Assembly (NCBI GenBank): GCA_035690885.1
Contig: DASSKC010000008.1
Coordinates: 1 to 41,051, forward strand
Direction of reading: 5' to 3'
Source: Oleiagrimonas sp035690885
GTDB lineage: Bacteria > Pseudomonadota > Gammaproteobacteria > Xanthomonadales > Rhodanobacteraceae
DNA: 41,051 nucleotides
Under the pieces are notes generated by a model. It searched no databases. It was not told the origin of the DNA and saw only the letters and a program-made list of their open reading frames with translations. This document shows positions 15,725-22,753 of this stretch, piece by piece (positions within the stretch are counted from its first letter, which is position 1; every line of letters starts with the position of its first letter). A program made the translations under genes and the position numbers.

Positions 15725-15806
15725 TTGGTCGGGTTGAGCCGCAGGCGTAACCCGACATCCGTGTTGCATCGCGCGATGTCGGGTTGATGACGCCAACCCG
15801 ACCTAC
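15725..15806. repeat. GTAG-headed palindromic repeat pair (same family as 7052-7130)
   Basis: Positions 15778-15806 are the inverted 29-bp unit ending CCCGACCTAC, nearly identical to 7102-7130. A degenerate partner, GGTCGGGTTGAGCC...AACCCGAC, lies at 15727-15755. The pair follows trpC and could terminate the trpGDC transcript. Confidence 0.8.
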
Positions 15807-15817
15807 GTGACTCGACC

Positions 15818-15831
15818 ATGATCCACATCAG
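15818..15831 (+). promoter_or_regulatory. Weak CRP/FNR-like dyad upstream of the CopD-like gene
   Basis: ATGAT-CCAC-ATCAG, 8 of 10 matches to TTGAT-N4-ATCAA, centred 61 nt before the CopD-like start. Activation at -41.5 would start transcription near 15866. It is a weaker candidate than the sites at 9105 and 24343. Confidence 0.4.
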
Positions 15832-15885
15832 GGCGGCAACCGACGCCTCGTCGCATCATGAGGCCTCTCGTCACGAGCCTGCGCG

Positions 15886-16323
15886 ATGGCTGCCTGGTAT
15901 CCCTGGATCGAACTGGTGCACTTGTCGTGCGCCATCATTTTTGTCGGCGCGGTGGTGTTCGAGGTCGTGATCCTCGAATCGCTGCATCGTCAGTTTGAAG
16001 TCGATGTCATGCAGCGGCTGGAAGCGGCCGTCATGGCGCGTGCGCGGCGCTTCATGCCGGTGGTGGTCGGCTTGCTGTTCCTGACTGGCTTCTACCTGTT
16101 CGATTTTCGCTGCAACGGATTCCAGTGCATCGGCAGCACCTTCGGCAATCTTCTGCTGACCAAGGTGTTTCTGGCCTTCGCCGTGCTTGGCGTGTTCGTT
16201 TCGGTGATGTGGGCGGGTCTGCACGGGCGCATGAACGTGTGTCGCTTCCGTTACACCCACCGGGTGGTGCTGGGTCTTATGATTGGCATTGTGTTTCTGG
16301 CCAAGGCCATGTTCTTTCTTTGA
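15886..16323 (+). CDS. CopD-like four-helix membrane protein
   Basis: 145 aa with four predicted transmembrane segments (about residues 7-27, 57-75, 88-108 and 122-143). His residues in helix 1 (ELVHLSCAIIFVG) and at the start of helix 4 (RYTHRVVLG) sit where CopD/HemJ-type proteins bind copper or heme. The best fit is the CopD domain family of copper-uptake membrane proteins, but a HemJ-like or cytochrome-b-type role cannot be excluded. The gene ends 11 nt before tpx, so the two probably form one operon, tying it to redox stress. Supply of copper to the nearby oxidase and azurin would be a reasonable guess. Confidence 0.65.
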   Translation: MAAWYPWIELVHLSCAIIFVGAVVFEVVILESLHRQFEVDVMQRLEAAVMARARRFMPVVVGLLFLTGFYLFDFRCNGFQCIGSTFGNLLLTKVFLAFAVLGVFVSVMWAGLHGRMNVCRFRYTHRVVLGLMIGIVFLAKAMFFL

Positions 16324-16334
16324 TGGAGTTCGTC

Positions 16335-16835
16335 ATGTCTCAAGTTGCTTTTCAGGAAAATCCCGTTCGCGTCGATGGCTCGTTTCCGGCCACGGGTGCG
16401 CAGGCGCCGGCGTTCAAACTCGTTGGGGGCGACCTTTCCGACGTGTCGCTGGCTGATTTCGCTGGCAAGCGCAAGGTGCTGAACATCTTCCCAAGCATCG
16501 ACACCGGCGTGTGCGCGGCGTCCGTGCGCCACTTCAACGAACTGGCCGGCAAGCTCGACAACACCGTGGTGCTGTGCATCTCGGCCGACCTGCCGTTTGC
16601 GCAGGGACGCTTTTGTGGTGCCGAAGGCATCGACAACGTCAAGACGCTGTCGACCATGCGTGGTCGCGAATTCCTGAACGATTACGGCGTTGCTCTGGCC
16701 GATGGTCCGCTGGCCGGCGTGGCGGCACGTGCCGTGGTGGTGCTGGACGAGAGCGACAAGGTCATCCATGCCGAACTGGTCGACGAGATCACCCACGAGC
16801 CGGATTACGACGCGGCTGTCAAAGCGCTCGGCTGA
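16335..16835 (+). CDS. tpx: Thiol peroxidase (atypical 2-Cys peroxiredoxin)
   Basis: 166 aa. Tpx reduces hydroperoxides, especially alkyl hydroperoxides, using thioredoxin. The peroxidatic Cys60 lies in SIDTGVCAASVRHF and the resolving Cys94 in LPFAQGRFCGAEG, equivalent to Cys61 and Cys95 in E. coli. The start at 16335 has TGGAG six bases upstream; an in-frame ATG at 16323 overlapping the preceding stop is an alternative. The protein is full length and complete. It follows the CopD-like gene closely and converges on the truncated hemoglobin gene. Confidence 0.96.
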   Translation: MSQVAFQENPVRVDGSFPATGAQAPAFKLVGGDLSDVSLADFAGKRKVLNIFPSIDTGVCAASVRHFNELAGKLDNTVVLCISADLPFAQGRFCGAEGIDNVKTLSTMRGREFLNDYGVALADGPLAGVAARAVVVLDESDKVIHAELVDEITHEPDYDAAVKALG

Positions 16836-16866
16836 TCATTCCCGCCACGAATTCCCGTCCTGCCGG

Positions 16867-17319
16867 TCACGACCGGTCGGGCGGGTTCGGCTTGGCGGTA
16901 TACATCGGAATGCCGATGTCGCGGCCGCGTGGACGGTCGCCGATACCCAGGCCCATGCGCATGCCCATGCCGATGCGCTCGGCATAATCGGTCATCACCG
17001 TGGTGGCGTCTTCACCCATGATTTCGGGCACCGTCTGGTGCCACAGCTCGAGCCAGCGCGTGAAGTGTTCACGACCAATGTCCAGCGGCTTGTGCTTGGA
17101 CAGGGGATTGCCGCGATAGGTACCGGCGCGCAGTGCCACCGAGCACCAGAACCGGGTCAGCAGGCGCTTGTGTTCGTCCCAATCGTCGATGGCGGCATTG
17201 AACACCGGACCGATCAGGTCGTCGGCGCTGACCTTGTCGTAGAAGCAATCGACCAGGGTGGCGATGTGCGCCTCGTCCAGAGTGTCGATGCTGGGGCGGA
17301 TTTGCAGCGGTATGGGCAT
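16867..17319 (-). CDS. Group III truncated hemoglobin
   Basis: 150 aa. The fold markers are IATLVDCFYDKV with the B10 Tyr (residue 27), a distal-side stretch HKRLLTRFWCSVAL, and the proximal heme His85 in REHFTRWLELW, all characteristic of trHb group III (like Campylobacter Ctb). The C-terminus has an extra Gly/Met-rich tail of about 30 residues. Family members bind oxygen tightly and are implicated in NO or oxygen handling under microaerobic conditions. It is divergent from the ferredoxin gene, and the 129-nt gap between them contains two FNR-like dyads. The NO role is inferred from family and context. Confidence 0.9.
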   Translation of the reverse strand: MPIPLQIRPSIDTLDEAHIATLVDCFYDKVSADDLIGPVFNAAIDDWDEHKRLLTRFWCSVALRAGTYRGNPLSKHKPLDIGREHFTRWLELWHQTVPEIMGEDATTVMTDYAERIGMGMRMGLGIGDRPRGRDIGIPMYTAKPNPPDRS

Positions 17320-17354
17320 GGTTCAAGGATAAGGCTTCACATGTCCGTACGTCA

Positions 17355-17393
17355 TTGACGTGAGTCAGTGGCGGTGCGGCTGACGTGGGTCAG
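17355..17393. promoter_or_regulatory. Tandem FNR-like dyads in the hemoglobin-ferredoxin intergenic region
   Basis: Site A, TTGAC-GTGA-GTCAG, at 17355-17368 and site B, CTGAC-GTGG-GTCAG, at 17380-17393, centre to centre 25 bp. The inner bases TGACGTG and GTCAGTG recur, so the sites are near-duplicates. Site A is centred 42 nt from the hemoglobin ATG and site B 62 nt from the ferredoxin ATG. They resemble CRP/FNR-family sites with G/C in the outer half positions; Dnr- or Anr-type regulators are the first guess. Confidence 0.5.
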
Positions 17394-17448
17394 TGCGTAT
17401 ATGACGGGCACGGTCCACAGTGAGTGCCTCGCACACCAGGGCATTGCC

Positions 17449-17796
17449 ATGACCCACGTCGTCACCGAAAACTGCATCAACTGCAAATACACCGATTGCG
17501 TGGAAGTGTGTCCGGTCGACTGCTTTCACGCCGGCCCCAATTTCCTGGCGATCGATCCGGACGAATGCATCGACTGCACTTTGTGCGTGATCGAGTGCCC
17601 GGTCGATGCGATTTTTCACGAGGCCGACGTGCCGGCCGGGCAGGAACATTTTGCGCAGATCAATGCCGAGCTGGCCCCGAAATGGCCGGTGCTGACCGAA
17701 CGTATCGATGCGATGGAAGGCGCCGACCTGTGGGACGGCATGCCGGACAAGCTGTCGCTGCTCAAGCGTGAGCTGGATGCAGACAAGAACGACTGA
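17449..17796 (+). CDS. fdxA: 7Fe ferredoxin
   Basis: 115 aa, starting MTHVVTENCINCKYTDCVEV. The Cys pattern C9, C17, C50 (3Fe-4S) and C21, C40, C43, C46 (4Fe-4S) equals that of Azotobacter ferredoxin I shifted by one residue. The C-terminal extension of about 55 residues is standard for FdxA. It is a small cytosolic electron carrier of low potential; the partner reductase is not in the window. It is divergent from the truncated hemoglobin with shared operator candidates. The start at 17449 gives the exact family N-terminus. Confidence 0.95.
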   Translation: MTHVVTENCINCKYTDCVEVCPVDCFHAGPNFLAIDPDECIDCTLCVIECPVDAIFHEADVPAGQEHFAQINAELAPKWPVLTERIDAMEGADLWDGMPDKLSLLKRELDADKND

Positions 17797-17831
17797 CGGG
17801 CGCGCGTGGGGGCGTTGGTGACGGTATAGCT

Positions 17832-17906
17832 ATCGCGGCTGCCGCCGCTCCTACAATTATGGCGTTGATTCCGCGTTGCGGCGGTAGGAGCGGCGGAAGC
17901 CGCGAT
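17832..17906. repeat. GTAG-headed palindromic repeat pair, second family
   Basis: A 23-bp unit at 17884-17906 begins GTAGGAGCGGCGGAAGCC, and an inverted copy with one change lies at 17832-17854. The GTAG ends face each other. The same 23-bp unit occurs at 38150-38172 and 38213-38235. It sits between the convergent ferredoxin and azurin genes and may act as a terminator. Confidence 0.85.
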
Positions 17907-17950
17907 GGGGCGGGTCATACCGAGACAAACGATGTCTTGCCAGCGGTCGA

Positions 17951-18394
17951 TTATTGCACCACCAGCGTCCCGCGCATCAAGGCGGCATGGCCGGGGAACG
18001 AGCAGAAGTATTCGAACGGACCCTGCCCGAGCTTGGCCACATCGAAAGTCACGCTGTCGCTCTTGCCGCCGCCAAGCAGTTTGGTGTGCGCGATCACGCG
18101 CTTGTCGTCGGGCTTGACGTAACCATTGGCCAGCCCGGCCTGGATGCCGGCGCTGAGCACGGCCTGCATGTCGGCCTTGCGCGTCAGGACCCAGTCATGG
18201 CCCATGGCGCTGCGTGGCAGGTTGCCGATGTTCTTCAGCGTCACCGTGAACTGACTGCAGGCCTTGGGCACGGTAATGGTTTTCTTGTCGAACTGCATGG
18301 CATCGTTGGCCGTGATGGTGGTGCTGCAGTTGGCGGCCCACAACGGCGTGGAGGCCAGGCCGAGCAGGGCGAGGGCGATCAGTTGACGTTTCAT
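17951..18394 (-). CDS. azu: Azurin (type 1 blue copper protein)
   Basis: 147 aa with a signal peptide ending around LWA at residue 20. Copper ligands are His66 (AMGHDW), Cys131, His136 and Met140 (FCSFPGHAALM), equal to the classical 46-112-117-121 set after cleavage. The disulfide Cys23-Cys46 is also present. It is a periplasmic one-electron carrier. Its ATG overlaps the stop of ccoS by 4 nt and has AAGGAG upstream, so it is the last gene of the cbb3 oxidase operon. This placement suggests that azurin is made with the oxidase and could donate electrons to it. Confidence 0.96.
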   Translation of the reverse strand: MKRQLIALALLGLASTPLWAANCSTTITANDAMQFDKKTITVPKACSQFTVTLKNIGNLPRSAMGHDWVLTRKADMQAVLSAGIQAGLANGYVKPDDKRVIAHTKLLGGGKSDSVTFDVAKLGQGPFEYFCSFPGHAALMRGTLVVQ

Positions 18395-18576
18395 GGTGCA
18401 ATCTCCTTGGTTTCGGAATAACGGGTGCCGGTCATCGGGGCCTCATCCATCAGTGGCAGTATTTCCGGCGTGTCCAGATCCTGAAACTGGTCATGGCGCA
18501 CGGCCCAGAAAAACAGGCCCGTGGCAAAGCCGATCAGGACCAGGGTGACGGGAATCAGGATGATCAGGGCGTTCAT
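18391..18576 (-). CDS. ccoS: cbb3-type oxidase assembly protein CcoS
   Basis: 61 aa. One N-terminal transmembrane helix (MNALIILIPVTLVLIGFATG, continuing to about residue 26) is followed by FFWAVRHDQFQDLDTPEILPL, the typical CcoS core. CcoS helps cofactor insertion during cbb3 oxidase maturation. The start overlaps the ccoI stop and the stop overlaps the azurin start, each by 4 nt (ATGA), so the three are translationally coupled. The extra C-terminal 20 residues are not conserved in family memory and may be variable. Confidence 0.92.
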   Translation of the reverse strand: MNALIILIPVTLVLIGFATGLFFWAVRHDQFQDLDTPEILPLMDEAPMTGTRYSETKEIAP

Positions 18577-20807
18577 GCGGTGTGCCCCTCCATGTTGGAT
18601 GTGTGTCGCGGTGGTTCCACGGCGAGGGCCGGATCGCCCAGGCGCAGCGCATTGAGCACCACGACCAGCGAACTGAACGACATGCCGAGTGCCGCCAGCC
18701 ACGGCGATACCAGACCGCAAGCCGCCAGCGGGATCGCGGCGATATTCCAGGCCAGGCCCCAGCGACGGTTCTGGCGCACGATGCGCATGGCGTCGCGTGC
18801 CAGCGCGCGCGTCAGAAGCAGGTGCCCGATGTCATGACCGAGCAGTATGTCGGCATGCCGACGCGCCAGGTCGGTGGCGCCGTCGATGCTCGCCGACACG
18901 TCGGCCGTGGCCAGTGCCGCGGCATCGTTGCTGCCATCGCCCACCACGAGGACGCGGTGGCCGTCGTGTTGACGTCGGCGTACCAGCTCGTACTTGTCCC
19001 GCGGCAGCTGGCGTGCTTGCCAGTGTTCGATGCCGACACGGTGCGCGACGGCCGCCACGCGGTCGGCGTGGTCGCCGCTGGCAAGGTCGATGCCGATGGA
19101 CTGGATGCGCAGCGCGCGGATGGTGTCGTGGGCGTTGTCGCGCAGCGCTTCGGTCAAGTGGAAACGTGCCAGGGGACCGTGGTCGTCGGCCAGCCACAGA
19201 GCATCATCGTCATCATGGCCGGGGTTGGCGAAGCCGGCACGACCGAGCGTGACCGTGCGACCGCGAAACTGTCCGCGCAGGCCATTGCCGGCCATGGCTT
19301 CGACATGGTCGGCGTTGGCCGTCACGTGACCACGGCTGGCGCGCACGATGGCTTGCGACAGCGGGTGGCTGCTGCCGGACGCCAGTGCGCCGGCAAGTTG
19401 CAGGGCTTGCTCGCGCGTCATGCGACCGAAGGTGTCGATGTTGTTCGCGTCCAGGTGTGCGCGCGTCAGCGTGCCGGTCTTGTCGAACACGGCATGGTCG
19501 GCGCGTGCCAGTGCCGCCAGGGCATGCGGTCGGGTGACGATGACGCCGTGACGTGACAGCACCGTCATGGCACGGGTCAGGGTCGCGGGCATGGCCAGGG
19601 CGAAGGCGCACGGACAGGCGACCACCAGCACCGCGACCACGGTGTCGAACGCGCGTGTCGGGTCGTGCCACAACCAGAACACTCCGGTGGCTGCAGCCAG
19701 GCCCAGCACGCCGGCCACGAAACGACCAACGCCGACGCCGCTACTGTCGCTGCGGGCGCGCTGGTGCGCCGCGCCGTCGGCCAGTTGGTGCGCGCGCATC
19801 ATGCGGGTCTGACTGCCGGCGCGGGTGACGGTCAGCTCGATGGGAGAATCAAGGGCAACACCGCCGGCATGGATGGCATCACCGCGAGCGGCGGTACGCA
19901 CCCGCGACTCACCGTCCTGGTGCGATGCATCGAGTCGCGCATGATCACTTTTCAAGATGCCGTCCGCCGGGATCACCGAACCTTCGCTGACGCGCACGAT
20001 GTCGCCGGCGACCAGCTCCATGGCCGCCACGGTTTCGAACGGTCCGTTGTCGGCACGGCGTGTGGCCAGCAACGGCATTGCATCGCTGGCGGCGGCGTTG
20101 ACGGACTGGTGACGGCAGCGTGCACGCAGCTCCAGATGCCGTCCCAGCAACAGGGCAAACACCAGCATGCTGGCCGAGTCGAACCAGATGTGCCCGTGCC
20201 CGCGCAAGGTGTTCCATGCGCTGGCTGCACAGATCAGGATCACCGCCAGCGCGATCGGCACATCGATGCCCGCACGTCCGGCCCGGAGATCGGCCCAGGC
20301 GCGACGAAAGAAGGGCACGGCCGCGTAACCGATCACCGGTACCGCGGCAAGCATTTCCAGCCAGCGGAACAGCGCCAGGGTAGAGGCGTTCACCGCGTCG
20401 ATGACGCCCAGGTACAACACCAGCGCAAACATCATCGCCTGCATCATGAACAGGCCGGCGACCGCCAGACGCTTGAGCGAATCGTTGGCGGCACGCAACT
20501 CCGGCACATCCAGGCACTCGCGTCGCAGCGGACGCGCCGGGCAAGCGCAGGCCGCGCACGCTTGCAGCAACCGCGGCAGGTCGACGGCACGCGGGTCGAA
20601 GGTAATGCGCAGACGCCGCGCATGCACATCCACGCGCACACGCACGACACCGCGCAGTGATTCCAGGTATTGCTGCAAATCCACCGTGCGCCGCGGGTCG
20701 TCCAGCGCCGGCACATGCAGGGCCACTTCCGCGCGACCATCACGACGTGCGTGCAGCACCTGGTCCAGCAATGCCGGCCGGTTCCATGCCGCGTAATCGG
20801 CGCTCAT
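18573..20807 (-). CDS. ccoI: P1B-type copper ATPase CcoI, with altered motifs
   Basis: 744 aa inner-membrane P-type ATPase that exports copper for cbb3 oxidase assembly. The transmembrane CPC motif is in VVACPCAFALAMP (about 398), the phosphorylation site in DKTGTLT (about 440), and the class I SHP in SGSSHPLSQ. Oddities: the N-terminal HMA-like fold (residues 25-75) lacks CxxC, a Cys cluster CAACACP follows instead, the actuator motif reads DGES rather than TGES, and the hinge reads GDGSNDAAAL rather than GDGxNDxP. The start at 20807 has GGAGGA in front and overlaps the ccoH stop. It is probably functional but divergent. Confidence 0.9.
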   Translation of the reverse strand: MSADYAAWNRPALLDQVLHARRDGRAEVALHVPALDDPRRTVDLQQYLESLRGVVRVRVDVHARRLRITFDPRAVDLPRLLQACAACACPARPLRRECLDVPELRAANDSLKRLAVAGLFMMQAMMFALVLYLGVIDAVNASTLALFRWLEMLAAVPVIGYAAVPFFRRAWADLRAGRAGIDVPIALAVILICAASAWNTLRGHGHIWFDSASMLVFALLLGRHLELRARCRHQSVNAAASDAMPLLATRRADNGPFETVAAMELVAGDIVRVSEGSVIPADGILKSDHARLDASHQDGESRVRTAARGDAIHAGGVALDSPIELTVTRAGSQTRMMRAHQLADGAAHQRARSDSSGVGVGRFVAGVLGLAAATGVFWLWHDPTRAFDTVVAVLVVACPCAFALAMPATLTRAMTVLSRHGVIVTRPHALAALARADHAVFDKTGTLTRAHLDANNIDTFGRMTREQALQLAGALASGSSHPLSQAIVRASRGHVTANADHVEAMAGNGLRGQFRGRTVTLGRAGFANPGHDDDDALWLADDHGPLARFHLTEALRDNAHDTIRALRIQSIGIDLASGDHADRVAAVAHRVGIEHWQARQLPRDKYELVRRRQHDGHRVLVVGDGSNDAAALATADVSASIDGATDLARRHADILLGHDIGHLLLTRALARDAMRIVRQNRRWGLAWNIAAIPLAACGLVSPWLAALGMSFSSLVVVLNALRLGDPALAVEPPRHTSNMEGHTA

Positions 20808-21016
20808 GGATCCTCCGTGCCGACCGTCGTGGCCTGCGGCATCGGCACGCCGAGCAGGGTCGGCGTATCGCCGTGGGTGGGGATGTCGGTGTAGCGCGTG
20901 GCGATGACGATCGTCCACACGCAACCGGCCAGCAGCGACATGAACACCAGCGCGCCCAGCCATGCCACCGGCTGGCGATACCAGGCGCTGTCGCGTTGGC
21001 CGATGTCAGTGCGCAT
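20804..21016 (-). CDS. ccoH: Short FixH/CcoH-like membrane protein
   Basis: 70 aa, against roughly 150-170 aa for usual CcoH/FixH. The N-terminus WYRQPVAWLGALVFMSLLAG forms one transmembrane helix, and VWTIVIATRYTDIP resembles the stretch after the helix in FixH, but the periplasmic domain is missing. It lies exactly where ccoH belongs, overlapping ccoP by 11 nt at the start and ccoI by 4 nt at the end. It is either a lineage-specific short CcoH or an unrelated small membrane protein in the same slot; the first is preferred. Confidence 0.65.
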   Translation of the reverse strand: MRTDIGQRDSAWYRQPVAWLGALVFMSLLAGCVWTIVIATRYTDIPTHGDTPTLLGVPMPQATTVGTEDP

Positions 21017-21920
21017 GTCCGTTGTCGCGTTGTGACAAGTGGTAGACCCAGGCGGCCAGCACATGGATCTGGCTGTCGGTCATGCGTTCGCTCCAGACCG
21101 GCATGTGGCCCTGGCGGCCGTCGTGGATGGTGTGATGAATGGCTGTTTTGGACGCGCCCCACTTCCAGATGTCATCGGTGAGGTCGGGTGCGCCGAGGCC
21201 CTGGTTGCCGGTACCGTCCCGGGCATGGCAGGCCGAGCAGATGGCCTTGAAGGTGGTGGCGCCGGCATCGGCCATTTGCGCATCGTGCGGGCGATCGGAC
21301 AAAGCCAACACGTACTGCACCAGGTTGTCGACCTTGTCCTCGCCCAGGCTTTTCCATGCCGGCATCACGCCCATGCGACCGTTCTCGATCGACGCGGTGA
21401 TGGCCTTGCCGGTCCCGCCGTACAGCCAGGTGTCGTCGGCCAGGTCCGGCGCGCCGATGATCACGTTGCCCTCGCCACGCATGCCGTGGCAGGCCGCGCA
21501 GTTGTCGCCGAACAGGCGTTCGCCCATCTGCAGCGCCTTGTCGTCATGCGCCAGTTGCTCGACGGTGTACAAGTCGAACCGAGCCTCCAGGCCATCCAAC
21601 TTGGCCCTGTTGGCGGCCGTGGCCGCCGCCCACTGTCCGTGTGATGTCCACTGGAGTACCCCCTTGGTATTGCCAAATCCCGGATACAGGATCAAATAGC
21701 CGATGCCGCACACGAACATCGCGCCCGAAAACAGCAGCCACCACAACGGCAGGCGATGCAGGCCCTCGCGGATCGTGCCGTGGGCCCACACGTGACCGGT
21801 GGTGCCGTCGGCCACGCTCGGAATCTTCGCGCGCGGACCCCACAGGAACAGGAACAGCGTGATGCCCATGTTGAGCACCACCAGCGCCATCACCCAGAGT
21901 GACCATCCGGTACTCAGCAT
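21006..21920 (-). CDS. ccoP: cbb3-type cytochrome c oxidase subunit III, diheme cytochrome c
   Basis: 304 aa. Two N-terminal transmembrane helices (about 5-27 and 58-80) precede two cytochrome c domains with CAACH (141-145) and CSACH (228-232). Met ligands are plausible in GVMPAW and HMPVWS. CcoP passes electrons from soluble donors to CcoO and then CcoN. The two-helix N-terminus is the longer CcoP variant. The gene overlaps ccoQ upstream and the FixH-like gene downstream. All heme sites are intact. Confidence 0.96.
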   Translation of the reverse strand: MLSTGWSLWVMALVVLNMGITLFLFLWGPRAKIPSVADGTTGHVWAHGTIREGLHRLPLWWLLFSGAMFVCGIGYLILYPGFGNTKGVLQWTSHGQWAAATAANRAKLDGLEARFDLYTVEQLAHDDKALQMGERLFGDNCAACHGMRGEGNVIIGAPDLADDTWLYGGTGKAITASIENGRMGVMPAWKSLGEDKVDNLVQYVLALSDRPHDAQMADAGATTFKAICSACHARDGTGNQGLGAPDLTDDIWKWGASKTAIHHTIHDGRQGHMPVWSERMTDSQIHVLAAWVYHLSQRDNGHAH

Positions 21921-22090
21921 GACGTGTCCCCCGCATCATCATCGGCGGGTTCGTCTTCCATCGGAATGGCCGCCATGCGGTTGAACACCGGCTTGTGCTG
22001 CTTGCGCCAGGCCCAGATCCAGATGCCGATGAACGTGCACATCAACACCACCGTGACCACGCCCAGGATGTGGCCCCACATCGGATTCAT
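21914..22090 (-). CDS. ccoQ: cbb3-type oxidase small subunit CcoQ
   Basis: 58 aa with a single transmembrane helix (HILGVVTVVLMCTFIGIWIW) then an acidic tail containing MEDEPADDDAG. The FIGIWIWAWRKQHKPVF stretch is typical of CcoQ/FixQ, which stabilises the CcoN-CcoO core with CcoP. The start at 22090 overlaps the ccoO stop by 4 nt, and the 3' end overlaps ccoP by 7 nt. Confidence 0.92.
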   Translation of the reverse strand: MNPMWGHILGVVTVVLMCTFIGIWIWAWRKQHKPVFNRMAAIPMEDEPADDDAGDTSC

Positions 22091-22740
22091 GGCGCGGCCT
22101 CCGCCTGTGCGGCCGACACCGCGGTCGGGTGCGGTTCGTTGTCGATGCCCAGACCCTGCAGGTAGGCCACCATGGCATCCAGTCGGGTCTTGCCCTCGAG
22201 CATGTCCGGCGCCTCGGCGATCTGCTTGTCGGTATACGGGGTGCCCAGGCCCTGTAGTACCCGCATCGACTGCTGGATCTGCTGGATGTCGATCGGGCGC
22301 TCGGCCAGCCACGGGAACGCGGGCATGTTCGACTCGGGCACCAGTGCGCGCGGATCGATCAGGTGCTGGCGCTGCCAGGCATCGGAGTACTTGCCGCCCA
22401 CGCGGGCCAGGTCCGGTCCGGTGCGTTTGGAACCCCACTGGAACGGGCGGTCATAGACCGACTCGGCGGCCGTGGAGAATGGCCCGTAGCGCTCGGTCTC
22501 GAAGCGCAAGGTACGGATCATCTGCGAGTGGCACAGGTAACAGCCGTTCTCCACGTAGGCCGTGCGGCCGGCCAGACGCAGCGGATCGTACGGCTCGACA
22601 CCGGCCGGTGCCTTGACCTCGTTGGCCTGCACGAACAGCGGCGTGATCTCGGCCAACCCGCCCAGCGACACCATGATCGCGGTCAGGATGCCAAGCAGAC
22701 CGGCGTGCTTCTCGATGAACTCAAAGTGGCGATAAGCCAT
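22087..22740 (-). CDS. ccoO: cbb3-type cytochrome c oxidase subunit II, monoheme cytochrome c
   Basis: 217 aa. An N-terminal transmembrane anchor (residues about 12-38) is followed by a cytochrome c domain with CYLCH (67-71) in ENGCYLCHSQMIR, the FixO signature. The Met ligand region SNMPAFPWL is present. CcoO accepts electrons from CcoP and passes them to CcoN. It begins 13 nt after ccoN and is coupled to ccoQ. Full length. Confidence 0.97.
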   Translation of the reverse strand: MAYRHFEFIEKHAGLLGILTAIMVSLGGLAEITPLFVQANEVKAPAGVEPYDPLRLAGRTAYVENGCYLCHSQMIRTLRFETERYGPFSTAAESVYDRPFQWGSKRTGPDLARVGGKYSDAWQRQHLIDPRALVPESNMPAFPWLAERPIDIQQIQQSMRVLQGLGTPYTDKQIAEAPDMLEGKTRLDAMVAYLQGLGIDNEPHPTAVSAAQAEAAP

Positions 22741-22753
22741 GGCAACGACTCCT

